From Akkermansiaceae bacterium (GTDB taxonomy: Bacteria; Verrucomicrobiota; Verrucomicrobiia; Verrucomicrobiales; Akkermansiaceae), in NCBI GenBank assembly GCA_903875675.1, contig CAIQXC010000600.1:1-34744 (forward strand): a stretch of DNA of 34,744 nucleotides. The letters are read 5' to 3'. Both the position numbers and the translations under genes were made by a program. Every line of letters starts with the position of its first letter. Positions within the stretch are counted from its first letter, which is position 1. The notes beneath the pieces were generated by a model, which was not told the origin of the DNA, searched no databases, and saw only the letters and a list, made by a program, of their open reading frames with translations. This document shows, one piece after another, positions 25,701 to 32,628 of this stretch.

Positions 25701-26737
25701 CCGACACCGCCTACCGCCTTCTGCTCCAAGACACATTCCCCTCATGGCTGTTTTCAGTCAAACTCGGTGCCACCACCATCTGGGAGCGCTGGGACGGGTT
25801 GACGCCACAAAACGGCTTCCAGGACCCCGGCATGAATTCGTTCAATCATTACTCGTTAGGCTCGTGCGGTGAGTGGCTCTACTCCACCGTCGCCGGCATC
25901 GATCAGGACCCCTCAACCCCGGGCTATCAAAAAATCATCATCCACCCGAGGCCCGGCAGCCAGCTCACCAGTGCCAGCGGCAGCCTGCGCTCGATTCACG
26001 GCCTGATCACCACCGCCTGGCTCCAATACGCTGGGGGCTTTTCGCTCGTCACGAGCATTCCGGCCAACACCCGTGCCGTGATATATGTGCCGGCCAACTC
26101 CGCCGCCGAGGTGCAGGAAAGCGGCCGGCTGGCCACCACATCCGACGGTGTGACGTTTCTTCGCATGGAGGCTGGCGCGGCTGTCTTCGCGGTGGGTTCC
26201 GGCCGCTACCACTTCACGACCGGAAGCGCTGCGGAACCCGGTGCCGACCGTGTTACTCATGACCCTGGCACCACGGTTCGCATGAGCGTCGCCTCCCTTA
26301 TGGCCAATGATGGCGCAGGACCCTTCGACTTTCTATCAACCTCACCACTCAGCATCAACGGTGCCTCCCTCAGCGTGGCTAACGGCTGGCTTATCTACAC
26401 CCCTCGTCCCGGTGATGCCGCCCCGGACTCCTTTACCTACTCGATCCGCGACGCCCAAGGCGGAATCACGAATCTAACCGTCCAAATCACCCTCATCCCG
26501 CCAGACGCCCCGGTCCAACAAGCGCTCTCGATCCAGCTCCAGCCCGACGGCTCGAGCCGGGTCCTGTTTTCCGGGGTGGCGGGGCGGATCTATCGAATCC
26601 AGGCCAGTGACGCGCTCGCCGATCCCGCGGCGTGGATCACACGCGCCACCGTGTCAGCGGCAGCAGACGGCAGCTTCAGTTTTCTCGACGCGCAACCGCT
26701 GCCCGCCGCCCGCTTCTATCGGGCGGTGTTCCCCTGA
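22751..26737 (+). CDS. Secreted alpha-L-rhamnosidase (GH78) with three inserted DUF3395-like repeats
   Basis: 1328 residues. ATG 22751 starts a signal peptide (FRALLLAIVLGQPVQA). A GTG at 22685 is in frame and follows AGGAGG too closely to be convincing. The N-terminal rhamnosidase domain (RCEYLTNPTGLDETQPRLSW) is interrupted at about 163-414 by three repeats of A-x-Y-E ... DVT-x2-L ... V-x-NTNFG-x-DP ... K-x-LR-x-Y ... EN ... FP-x-D, which fit DUF3395. Catalytic (alpha/alpha)6-barrel motifs follow: DCPQRDERLGWMGDAEVF (from D742; D747, E748), AWGDAGVICPW, TIWERWDG (E1012), FNHYSLGSCGEWLY. GH78 enzymes release terminal L-rhamnose by inversion with a carboxylate pair; which residues serve here is inferred. 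An Ig/cadherin-like domain and the shared C-terminal module (RIQASDALADPAAW ... ARFYRAVFP) end the protein. It was probably exported to degrade rhamnose-containing glycans. Confidence 0.92.
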   Translation: MNSTRNLGIFRALLLAIVLGQPVQAALEATTLRCEYLTNPTGLDETQPRLSWVVESLDRGETQSAWQVVVASSREHLAADQGDLWDSGKVIGNATSQIAYAGVPLVSRATCFWKVRCWNKDDQPSPWSRPASWSIGLINAADWSAKWLDGATFGAADGTPPVIVAAYYEAVSGAGSLNVTAQLVTLAQAGNYALAVTNATFGSDPAYGTVKQLRVQYQSGGLSATKTFPENSSIVFPGDLPALTKPVIQSARYESVSGSGFRDVTAQIVSAAQAGSFSSVVNNTNFGPDPALNQIKRLRINYTLNGAAGVSITAENMTFNYPADLPPPVTVVFTNARYEANDGFGTLDVTTDLANRALAGSFTLTVNNTNFGGDPATNHAKRLRMEYTYNGRSLVKYVAENTLLNFPADLAKPSTLPYLRKSFTLAKPIRQATVYATALGLYELHLNGSRVGDHILAPDWTDYSKRLRYQAYDVTSQLSVGENVLGAQVASGWYSGHIGNGGYQFWGSTPACLVQLEVSYTDGTSERIVSDGSWKMQVSPTVASDFMLGEDYDASRELAGWASAGYDDSGWGQVLLRGEPAHVLNGQVMEPVRELLEISPKSLAQSAPGKWTYDIGQNMVGVVRLKITAATGTRLTLRHAEMLNPDGSVYTANLRGAPSIDTYICKGGGEEIWQPKFTFHGFRYVELSGVASTPPLDAITGIVLGSDNSHTGDFSCSNGFINQLHSNIQWGQRGNYLSVPTDCPQRDERLGWMGDAEVFVRTATYNADIAAFFSKWLTDVTDAQLSDGRFTDVSPNAGTSSGTPAWGDAGVICPWTIYQAYGDLRLLAKNFPAMVQWIEWCKSQSSNSIRSGSRGNDYGDWLSINADTNKELIGTAYYAYSTGLVAQAAAALGKTADAATYAALFQTIKTAFINKYVNPTSAAITGSTQCAYAMALKFDLLPEALRPVAAQLLENDIIAKGDHLSTGFVGVSYLLPALTAAGKTDTAYRLLLQDTFPSWLFSVKLGATTIWERWDGLTPQNGFQDPGMNSFNHYSLGSCGEWLYSTVAGIDQDPSTPGYQKIIIHPRPGSQLTSASGSLRSIHGLITTAWLQYAGGFSLVTSIPANTRAVIYVPANSAAEVQESGRLATTSDGVTFLRMEAGAAVFAVGSGRYHFTTGSAAEPGADRVTHDPGTTVRMSVASLMANDGAGPFDFLSTSPLSINGASLSVANGWLIYTPRPGDAAPDSFTYSIRDAQGGITNLTVQITLIPPDAPVQQALSIQLQPDGSSRVLFSGVAGRIYRIQASDALADPAAWITRATVSAAADGSFSFLDAQPLPAARFYRAVFP

Positions 26738-26749
26738 GAACGTCTCAGG
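26733..26749. terminator. Hairpin spanning both convergent stop codons
   Basis: Arms CCTGAGA (26733-26739) and TCTCAGG (26743-26749) with loop ACG contain the TGA of the rhamnosidase (26735-26737) and the complement of the regulator's TGA (26745-26747). Just before it, CCGCCCG (26706-26712) and CGGGCGG (26720-26726) form another perfect 7-bp stem inside the last rhamnosidase codons. Only 7 bases separate the two genes, so these stems are the only visible candidates for bidirectional termination. Confidence 0.5.
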
Positions 26750-27392
26750 ACTTGGCCTCTCGATGCATGTATTTGAGGATGGCCTCGCTGCGGGTCCGGA
26801 CCTGGAGTTTCCGATAGATATTGCCGAGGTGGAAGGCCACGGTATCGATGCGGATGCCCAGTTCACTCGCTATTTCCTTGTAGAAGAAACCTTTAACTAA
26901 CAGGTCGAGGGTTTCCTTTTCGCGCTGGGTCAGCTGAAAATCATCCCCCGGTTCGGGCACCGGCAGCTGGAAATGCTGCACCACCTTGCGGGCGATGGCA
27001 CTGGACATTGGCGCGCCACCGGCCAACACGTCATCGAGGGACTCTAGCAGCCGAGCATGCACATCGCGTTTCAAGACATAGCCGGAGGCCCCTGCGGCGA
27101 GCGCCTCAAAGACTTTGTCGGCATCCTCAAAAACCGTGACCATCAGAAATTGCGTGGCCGGACATTGCGGCTTGAGCTTTCTAACAAGCTCAATGCCGGA
27201 CATCCCGGGCAACTGGATATCGACAATAACCGCCTCCGGCGGATCCAAGAGGATGTCCTCAAGGGCCGATTCGGCGCGGACGTGGCAACCGACGACGGCC
27301 CAAGCGTCGGAGGCGGCAATGATTTCGAGGAACGATTCCCGGAACAGGGAATCGTCTTCGACGATGGCGACGCGGCGCGGGGTAGGTTGCAT
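26745..27392 (-). CDS. NarL/FixJ-family response regulator with LuxR-type DNA-binding domain
   Basis: 215 residues. The receiver domain (about 6-120) has the acidic pair E12/D13, phospho-acceptor D58 (AVIVDIQLPGMSG), T86 and K108 (GYVLKRD). The LuxR/GerE helix-turn-helix (about 150-212) contains LTQREKETLDLLVKGFFYKE, ELGIRIDTVAFHLGNIYRKL and the usual C-terminal R-x-EAILKYM. It lies 9 bases downstream of the histidine kinase on the same strand, so it is the cognate regulator. It probably controls the flanking polysaccharide genes (inference from position). The start ATG 27392 lacks a strong ribosome site, consistent with coupling to the kinase gene. Confidence 0.94.
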   Translation of the reverse strand: MQPTPRRVAIVEDDSLFRESFLEIIAASDAWAVVGCHVRAESALEDILLDPPEAVIVDIQLPGMSGIELVRKLKPQCPATQFLMVTVFEDADKVFEALAAGASGYVLKRDVHARLLESLDDVLAGGAPMSSAIARKVVQHFQLPVPEPGDDFQLTQREKETLDLLVKGFFYKEIASELGIRIDTVAFHLGNIYRKLQVRTRSEAILKYMHREAKS

Positions 27393-27401
27393 GGGATGAG
27401 A

Positions 27402-29945
27402 TCAGGGTAATGGATTTGAGTGCAGCGGACAGCGAAAAACCACGGAAGTGCCATGACCAAACACCGATTGGATTTCACAGGTACCATGGATTTCCACGGT
27501 GCGGGCGCTCAGGTTGCGCAAACCGTTGCCAGCCTTGGGATGAGCGGGATCAAAGCCGGCTCCCGTATCGGTGATGATCGCCACCAGGGTGTCGCCTTCG
27601 ACGGTGAGTTCCAGTGTGGCTTCGCAGGGGCCGGCATGCTTGAGGATATTGTGAAGGGCTTCCTTGACGATGAGTGAAAAATGGTGGCGGAAATCCGAGC
27701 GCAGCAGCAAGCCGGGCAGATCCATCGGTATCGCCAAACGCAAGGTGACGGGAGCGTCCCGAAAAATCTCCTGCGCCACACCCGACAAGTGGCTGGCAAG
27801 GTGCTCAAGGGTGTCGTTGGCGGGATTGACCGCCCACACCAGACCATCCATGGCCAGAACCAGATCGGAAGCGGCGGACTCCAAGCGCTGCACCTGACGA
27901 CTGGCCTGGGCCGAATCATGCTCGATGGCTTCGCGCACGACCGAGGCGGCGTGTTTCATCAGGGACACACGAGTGCCCAGATCGTCGTGCATGTCACGGG
28001 CAATGCGGGCTCGGTCCCTCTCAATCGCGTTGGCCTGCCTGATGGTGGCGATGCGGGCCCGGGCCCGGCGTCGGTAATTGCGAAATAACGCCCAGCCAAT
28101 GAACATGACCGCTGCCGCGGCGAGCAGGGGCAGAAACCACGCCTGTTGCCAAAACGGCTGGCGGATGACGATGGGAAACGCCAGTTGGCTGGTACCACCC
28201 AGCGGGCTATCAGCCACGGCGATGGCCCGAAAAGTATATTTTCCTGGGGGCACATTCAAGAAGGTGGAGCGCAGCAAGGAGCCGGAGATGACGTTGAATG
28301 CCTCCATCCAGGCCAAGCGAAACGTCTCGCCACCCGGCCCCGGCCGGACGCTTAGATTCTGGGTGCAAGTCCAAAATCCCGAGTGGTCTTGCTCGGCATC
28401 CAGCAGGCCGAGTTCGGGGCTGGCGCCTTGCATCACCCGGGCGATGGCTGGCTCGCTCCCGCCGCGGACCCAGCCGTCGGGGATGCCGCCGATTTGATCG
28501 GTGCGTTCCCCTTTGTCGAAACCGCCATTGGCCCACAGGTTCGCCTCGGGATTGCTGGAGCGCGTCAACGACAGGTCATCAATGACCCAGCAGCCGGTGG
28601 TATCCGGGGCACCTGAGGACATGACCACCCGGATGCGGCGGGAGTTTTCCGGGATAAACAGCGGCTCTATCCTCGGTGTGAGCCGTGAGTCCAAAACATC
28701 CCTGCCCCACCCCGAACTGGAACGAGTGGCAAAAAATTCGGTGCGGGCCAACAACTGGTCGTCTTGACCTATCATTTCAAACGTCAGCGTCATGCCGCTG
28801 GCAGCCGGATGCCAGTCCTCATCAAGACCATCAAGGCGGCATTTCACGGCAAGCGGATCGGCCTTTACGCCGACGGGAAAGCCGAAATCGAAATCCAAGC
28901 GGTGCAGCCCCGGCCCTAGAACCATCGGGGTTGCGTCCTGGCGCGGTGGCGCGATGCTATCATCCACAAACACCTGCCGCATCTTGAGCTCAGCCCGAGT
29001 CAACTGTCGATGGGCCGGCGTGAGTCGCGCCTCGGCCCGGGCCTTTGCCTCGGGGCTAACAAAGCAAAAATCATAGGGCCGCCTTGCGATGCGACTGATG
29101 CGCACCTCGTCGATGCTGCCCGGAAAATATTCAAACGGGCCGAGGTCGTTGAATTTTCCGGTGTTACCGATGGCGAAATCCCCGAGCTCACGGCGCAAGT
29201 CCGCCGACAGAGTGCCGCTGCCGATCTGATTGGCCGCCTCCGCTCCCGAACCCAAACGCGTCCAATAAAACCTGAGGTTGTTAGCCACGAATTTATTGCC
29301 GTCGTATGTGATGGCCACGTGGAACCAGTCGCGGGTATTGATGGCGTGTGGGCCGCTGGTCGGGATAGTTGCCAGCCCGCCGCCGCGGACTTCATCGCCG
29401 AAGAGCGGGACAAAGGACAGGAAGCCGGGTTTTTCGATCCGGAACAGGAACACCCGGTGATCGGAGGACTTGTGATCCATCGTGATGATATCCGCCGCGA
29501 ATCCCGGCGAGGCCGATGGCAGCATGTCGAGCTTAACGAGCGCTTCCATGGTGAAGGCACCGTCCTCACCCATCACCGGTATGGGTGTGCTCTCACCGCC
29601 GCCATCACTGATGCCAAGTTTCGGATTCGCCAATAAAATCGGACCGTATGGCCGATCCACACCTGGCTCGCTTTGAGCGGAATGCACGAAACGCACCGCC
29701 GTAGCGAACCCATCCAAGCCCGGCGCACCTCCCTGGGCCCCATTGAGCAGCCCCCACAGCAGGGTCGGTCTGCTGCCTAAATCTTGGAAGGGTGGAGCGG
29801 TCTCATCGAGGTGCCACAAGTGCAGCGTCTCAGGGTCCGCTGTGTAAGGAGTCGCCAGCGGTGCCGCCATCGACCATGCCGAACCGACGAGCAAGCAACC
29901 CGGCCATACCATCATCGCCAAGGCCCTGTGCATGCCATGGTTCAT
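27402..29945 (-). CDS. Sensor histidine kinase (HisKA_3 type) with periplasmic LamG-like domain
   Basis: 847 residues. ATG 29945 has GGAG 7 bases upstream and opens a signal sequence (HRALAMMVWPGCLLVGSAWSMA). The long periplasmic part includes a LamG/concanavalin-like domain (about 50-290) with DWFHVAITYDGNKFVANNLRFYW and FPGSIDEVRISRIARRP, then beta-sandwich regions of carbohydrate-binding-module appearance (about 420-560). One membrane helix lies at about 604-624 (AWFLPLLAAAAVMFIGWALF). The cytoplasmic kinase has the NarX/LiaS-type H-box RIARDMHDDLGTRVSLM (H653), an N-box KEALHNILKHAG (about 762) and G-boxes DTGAGFDP and GNGLRNLSAR. LamG domains often bind glycans, so a sugar-polymer ligand is likely but unproven. 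It is co-transcribed with the response regulator. An upstream frame from 30077 would only translate palindromic repeats and is rejected. Confidence 0.92.
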   Translation of the reverse strand: MNHGMHRALAMMVWPGCLLVGSAWSMAAPLATPYTADPETLHLWHLDETAPPFQDLGSRPTLLWGLLNGAQGGAPGLDGFATAVRFVHSAQSEPGVDRPYGPILLANPKLGISDGGGESTPIPVMGEDGAFTMEALVKLDMLPSASPGFAADIITMDHKSSDHRVFLFRIEKPGFLSFVPLFGDEVRGGGLATIPTSGPHAINTRDWFHVAITYDGNKFVANNLRFYWTRLGSGAEAANQIGSGTLSADLRRELGDFAIGNTGKFNDLGPFEYFPGSIDEVRISRIARRPYDFCFVSPEAKARAEARLTPAHRQLTRAELKMRQVFVDDSIAPPRQDATPMVLGPGLHRLDFDFGFPVGVKADPLAVKCRLDGLDEDWHPAASGMTLTFEMIGQDDQLLARTEFFATRSSSGWGRDVLDSRLTPRIEPLFIPENSRRIRVVMSSGAPDTTGCWVIDDLSLTRSSNPEANLWANGGFDKGERTDQIGGIPDGWVRGGSEPAIARVMQGASPELGLLDAEQDHSGFWTCTQNLSVRPGPGGETFRLAWMEAFNVISGSLLRSTFLNVPPGKYTFRAIAVADSPLGGTSQLAFPIVIRQPFWQQAWFLPLLAAAAVMFIGWALFRNYRRRARARIATIRQANAIERDRARIARDMHDDLGTRVSLMKHAASVVREAIEHDSAQASRQVQRLESAASDLVLAMDGLVWAVNPANDTLEHLASHLSGVAQEIFRDAPVTLRLAIPMDLPGLLLRSDFRHHFSLIVKEALHNILKHAGPCEATLELTVEGDTLVAIITDTGAGFDPAHPKAGNGLRNLSARTVEIHGTCEIQSVFGHGTSVVFRCPLHSNPLP

Positions 29946-30020
29946 GATTTGGCTCCGTTCATCGGCAGGACTTTTAGTTCGGCCCGGCAGACGCGTCAAG
30001 TGAAGACAGACGAGTGTCTC

Positions 30021-30075
30021 CATCAAGGAAAGTGGGCATCTTGCCCACATCAAGGAGAGTGGGCATCTTGCCCAC
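30021..30075. repeat. Two tandem 27-bp palindromic units (GTGGGCA-TCT-TGCCCAC)
   Basis: Two copies of a 27-bp unit, starting at 30021 and 30048, each contain a perfect 7-bp hairpin: 30032-30048 and 30059-30075, loop TCT. They differ at one position in the spacer (GGAAAG / GGAGAG). The arms resemble the TGGGCA/TGCCCA hairpin at 6477-6499 inside the Fe-S gene, so they may be one dispersed REP-like family. They lie between the kinase start and the arabinofuranosidase end and may also hinder transcription. Confidence 0.85.
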
Positions 30076-30165
30076 ATCTGCCCATGAGATGCGCAGTAAC
30101 AAGCCAGTCAATATCACCTCTACACTGCGCCCAGTGGGGCCGTAAAGATGGCTAAGTCATGCTTG

Positions 30166-30185
30166 GAAAATCCACTGAGCAGTGG
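30166..30185 (-). terminator. Possible intrinsic terminator after the first GH51 gene
   Basis: On the minus strand, 10 bases after the stop at 30195, arms CCACT and AGTGG (30172-30185) form a short stem followed by ATTTTCC. The stem is only 5 bp, so the call is weak. Confidence 0.4.
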
Positions 30186-30194
30186 CTCGCAAGA

Positions 30195-32561
30195 TCATTC
30201 CTTCTGCAACCTGAGCACGGTCACCGAATTGGCGGGAAACGTGTGGGTGAAACTCGGCGAGGCGTTAGAAATCTCGCCTTCGACGGGTGCCACCTTGGCT
30301 GGCTCCGCGATGGAATTCTCGTCCATCGCATTCTTGGAACTCAGCACAATCGCTTTGGCTCGGGCCGCGATTTTCTTAGCACCGTCCAGCTTGATGGTGG
30401 TGGCTTGGTCGCTGCTGGAAGCGTTGACGACCTTGAGGATGATCTCTCTGCCGTCGGCCGAGAGAGTTGAAGATACGTGAAGTGAGCGCACAGCGGGCCG
30501 CTCGGCTTTCTGGACGAGTTTGCCATCCAAATAACACTTCACACTGGAACCCATCACTTCCACCTTGATGTCATACCAGCGACCGGTCTCGACGTGGCCA
30601 TTTACGGTGGGGCTGCTGCCACCCGGCATCTCGATGCAATGCTTGGAATTCCCCCATCCGCCGATGTTCCACCAAGATTTTCCGGCTCCGCCATCCATCC
30701 CGAAAATCACCAGGAATCCCTCGTCGCCGCCAGTCTTGCGAGCCTTGAGCGTGTAGGTGTAGTTGCTCCAGCCAGGGTCGCCAGTGACGGCCCGGAAGTC
30801 TGTACCGCCAGCGGTCTGCCCTAACACCCCGCCGCTCACCTTCCACTCGCCGCCTTGAAGTTTCCAGCCTTTGGTGCCATCCGCAAAATCACACTTGAGC
30901 AGCGTATCATTGCCCCGCTGCACCTTGATATCCTTGTATTCAGCCTGTGTGTTCCATGTGCCCACCCCTACCATTCCTGTAATCGCATCAATCGTGTCCG
31001 ACGACTTGACATCGACGGGTAGAACAACGGCACCGCGGTGATCGGCAAACATTTTCTGCACATGATAGGACGGGATCCCATAAGCCTTCGCGCTATCGAA
31101 GTTGATCAAATCGGGGTTCCAGCGCTTGTGATTGATGTTGACAAACAGCGGCGCATACGAGGCGAGCACCACCACATCCGAGTTGCGCTCCAAACCCGTC
31201 ATGAACGCGGCCTCGCCGACGGCCCCACGCAAACTCCCCTGCCCCGTCCCCTCGGTCACCGCGTACTCACCTACAAATACCTTGAACTTGCTGCGATCAT
31301 AACTGTCGTACTTGTGCGAGTTGTTGATGAAAAATTCTGGATTGCTATAGTAATGCTCGTCCACAATGCCGATCTCTCGGTTAGAAGGCATGCCGCCCCA
31401 GACGTTGGCAATGAGTTGCATGTCCGGCCACTTGGCCTTGATCGCATCATGAAACAAGGCATAGCGCTCGTTGTATGCCGCACCACCGTTTTCGTTGCCA
31501 ATCTCCATCATCTTCAGGTGGAACGGCGCCGGATGGCCGGCCTTGGCACGCAGCGAACCCCATTTGCTGTCGGCCGGGCCGTTAGCATACTCGATGGCGT
31601 CGAGGGCGTCCTGGACGTATTCCTGCATCTGGTTCATGGGGACGGTTTCCCGGTGCGACATGCCGCAGTTGATGTCAAAAAGGGGTTCGGCACCGAGGTC
31701 TTCACACATCACCAGGTATTCATAATAACCGATGCCGTGGGTGGCCTTGTAACCCCAAATATTATTCTGAGTGCGCCGTTCCGAAATATCACCGATGGTC
31801 TGCTTCCAACGATAGGCTTCCTTCATCGTGTCCCCCTCAACCCAGCAACCACCGGGAAATCTCACAAATGCAGGCTTCAGCGCCACCAACATCTCAAAGA
31901 GGTCGCTGCGGAAACCATGACCTTTCCATGTCTTCTCCGGAAAAAGTGAAACCATGTCTAGCCAAAATGTGCCAGGCTTGCCGGAACTAATCACCAAACG
32001 CGCCTTCGGGTCGGTGGCCGCCGCCTTCAGCGATAATTTGTAGGGCTTCCACTCGGGCGTCAGGCCGTCAATTTGCCCGGTCGCGCACACCGCCCCGTCG
32101 GCAGCCTCCAGCGTGACCGTTAGAGGCCCGGCGAAATCCGCTCCGCCTCGGGCGTCCAGCGACAATTGATAGGTATCGTCCTTGATGACGGACATGCCAT
32201 AATAGCCGCTGTTGGCCACTCCCGCGCTGCCACTGCCAGTGACTGTGACCTTGAGCGAATGCGGGTTTTTGGCGCTCACTGGCTTGTCAGCCTCGACGGT
32301 CATTTCAGCCTTGGCGGTGCCGCCTGCCTTGATGGCCCAACTTTCCGGTTGGTCAGCATCCTCGAACGAGCGGTTCCTAACAAGCTCGGCGTACAGTCCG
32401 CCGTCAGCCGAGAGGTTGATATCCTCGAAGAAGATGCCCCAGAGCGTGGGACTCACCTTGATGCCGGGTTTATCAACGCTGACGCTGATGGTGGATTGCG
32501 CGGTGCATGCCGCAGCGCATGCCAGCAGGACGCTGGCGGTCCATGTTGCGGTGTTCTTCAT
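30195..32561 (-). CDS. Secreted alpha-L-arabinofuranosidase (GH51) with inserted LamG/DUF1080-like domain
   Basis: 788 residues. ATG 32561 starts a signal peptide (ATWTASVLLACAAACTAQ); an in-frame ATG at 32588 is an alternative. The GH51 start GIFFEDINLSADGGLYAEL precedes a CBM4-like insert (about 80-210). The barrel then shows RFPGGCWVEGDTM, the acid/base motif EIGNENGG (E357) and VFVGEYAVT (E432, the likely nucleophile by family analogy). A jelly-roll domain resembling LamG/DUF1080 (about 530-680; GTWNTQAEYKDIKV, GRWYDIKVEVMGSSVKCYLDG) interrupts the C-terminal beta domain, which ends FTHTFPANSVTVLRLQKE. GH51 enzymes remove terminal L-arabinofuranose from arabinans or arabinoxylans by retention. 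Signal peptides are uncommon in classical cytoplasmic GH51 enzymes, so this one acts outside the cytoplasm. A paralogue lies 67 bases upstream; both are probably co-transcribed. Confidence 0.92.
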   Translation of the reverse strand: MKNTATWTASVLLACAAACTAQSTISVSVDKPGIKVSPTLWGIFFEDINLSADGGLYAELVRNRSFEDADQPESWAIKAGGTAKAEMTVEADKPVSAKNPHSLKVTVTGSGSAGVANSGYYGMSVIKDDTYQLSLDARGGADFAGPLTVTLEAADGAVCATGQIDGLTPEWKPYKLSLKAAATDPKARLVISSGKPGTFWLDMVSLFPEKTWKGHGFRSDLFEMLVALKPAFVRFPGGCWVEGDTMKEAYRWKQTIGDISERRTQNNIWGYKATHGIGYYEYLVMCEDLGAEPLFDINCGMSHRETVPMNQMQEYVQDALDAIEYANGPADSKWGSLRAKAGHPAPFHLKMMEIGNENGGAAYNERYALFHDAIKAKWPDMQLIANVWGGMPSNREIGIVDEHYYSNPEFFINNSHKYDSYDRSKFKVFVGEYAVTEGTGQGSLRGAVGEAAFMTGLERNSDVVVLASYAPLFVNINHKRWNPDLINFDSAKAYGIPSYHVQKMFADHRGAVVLPVDVKSSDTIDAITGMVGVGTWNTQAEYKDIKVQRGNDTLLKCDFADGTKGWKLQGGEWKVSGGVLGQTAGGTDFRAVTGDPGWSNYTYTLKARKTGGDEGFLVIFGMDGGAGKSWWNIGGWGNSKHCIEMPGGSSPTVNGHVETGRWYDIKVEVMGSSVKCYLDGKLVQKAERPAVRSLHVSSTLSADGREIILKVVNASSSDQATTIKLDGAKKIAARAKAIVLSSKNAMDENSIAEPAKVAPVEGEISNASPSFTHTFPANSVTVLRLQKE

Positions 32562-32628
32562 TCCGGTGCGTTCGTATGGTTTTGACATAAGGTTCGGGGT
32601 TATGATGGATCGAGAGATGGGGACGGTT

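Noticed and set aside
29946-30077. N-terminal extension of the histidine kinase starting at 30077
   Set aside because: It would translate the palindromic repeats (a duplicated MWARCPLSL peptide) in front of a good signal sequence; ATG 29945 has a GGAG site.
31038-31949. Plus-strand open frame (303 codons) opposite the first GH51 gene
   Set aside because: Antisense to the GH51 barrel motifs; the translation looks like a hydrophobic mirror frame with no domain.
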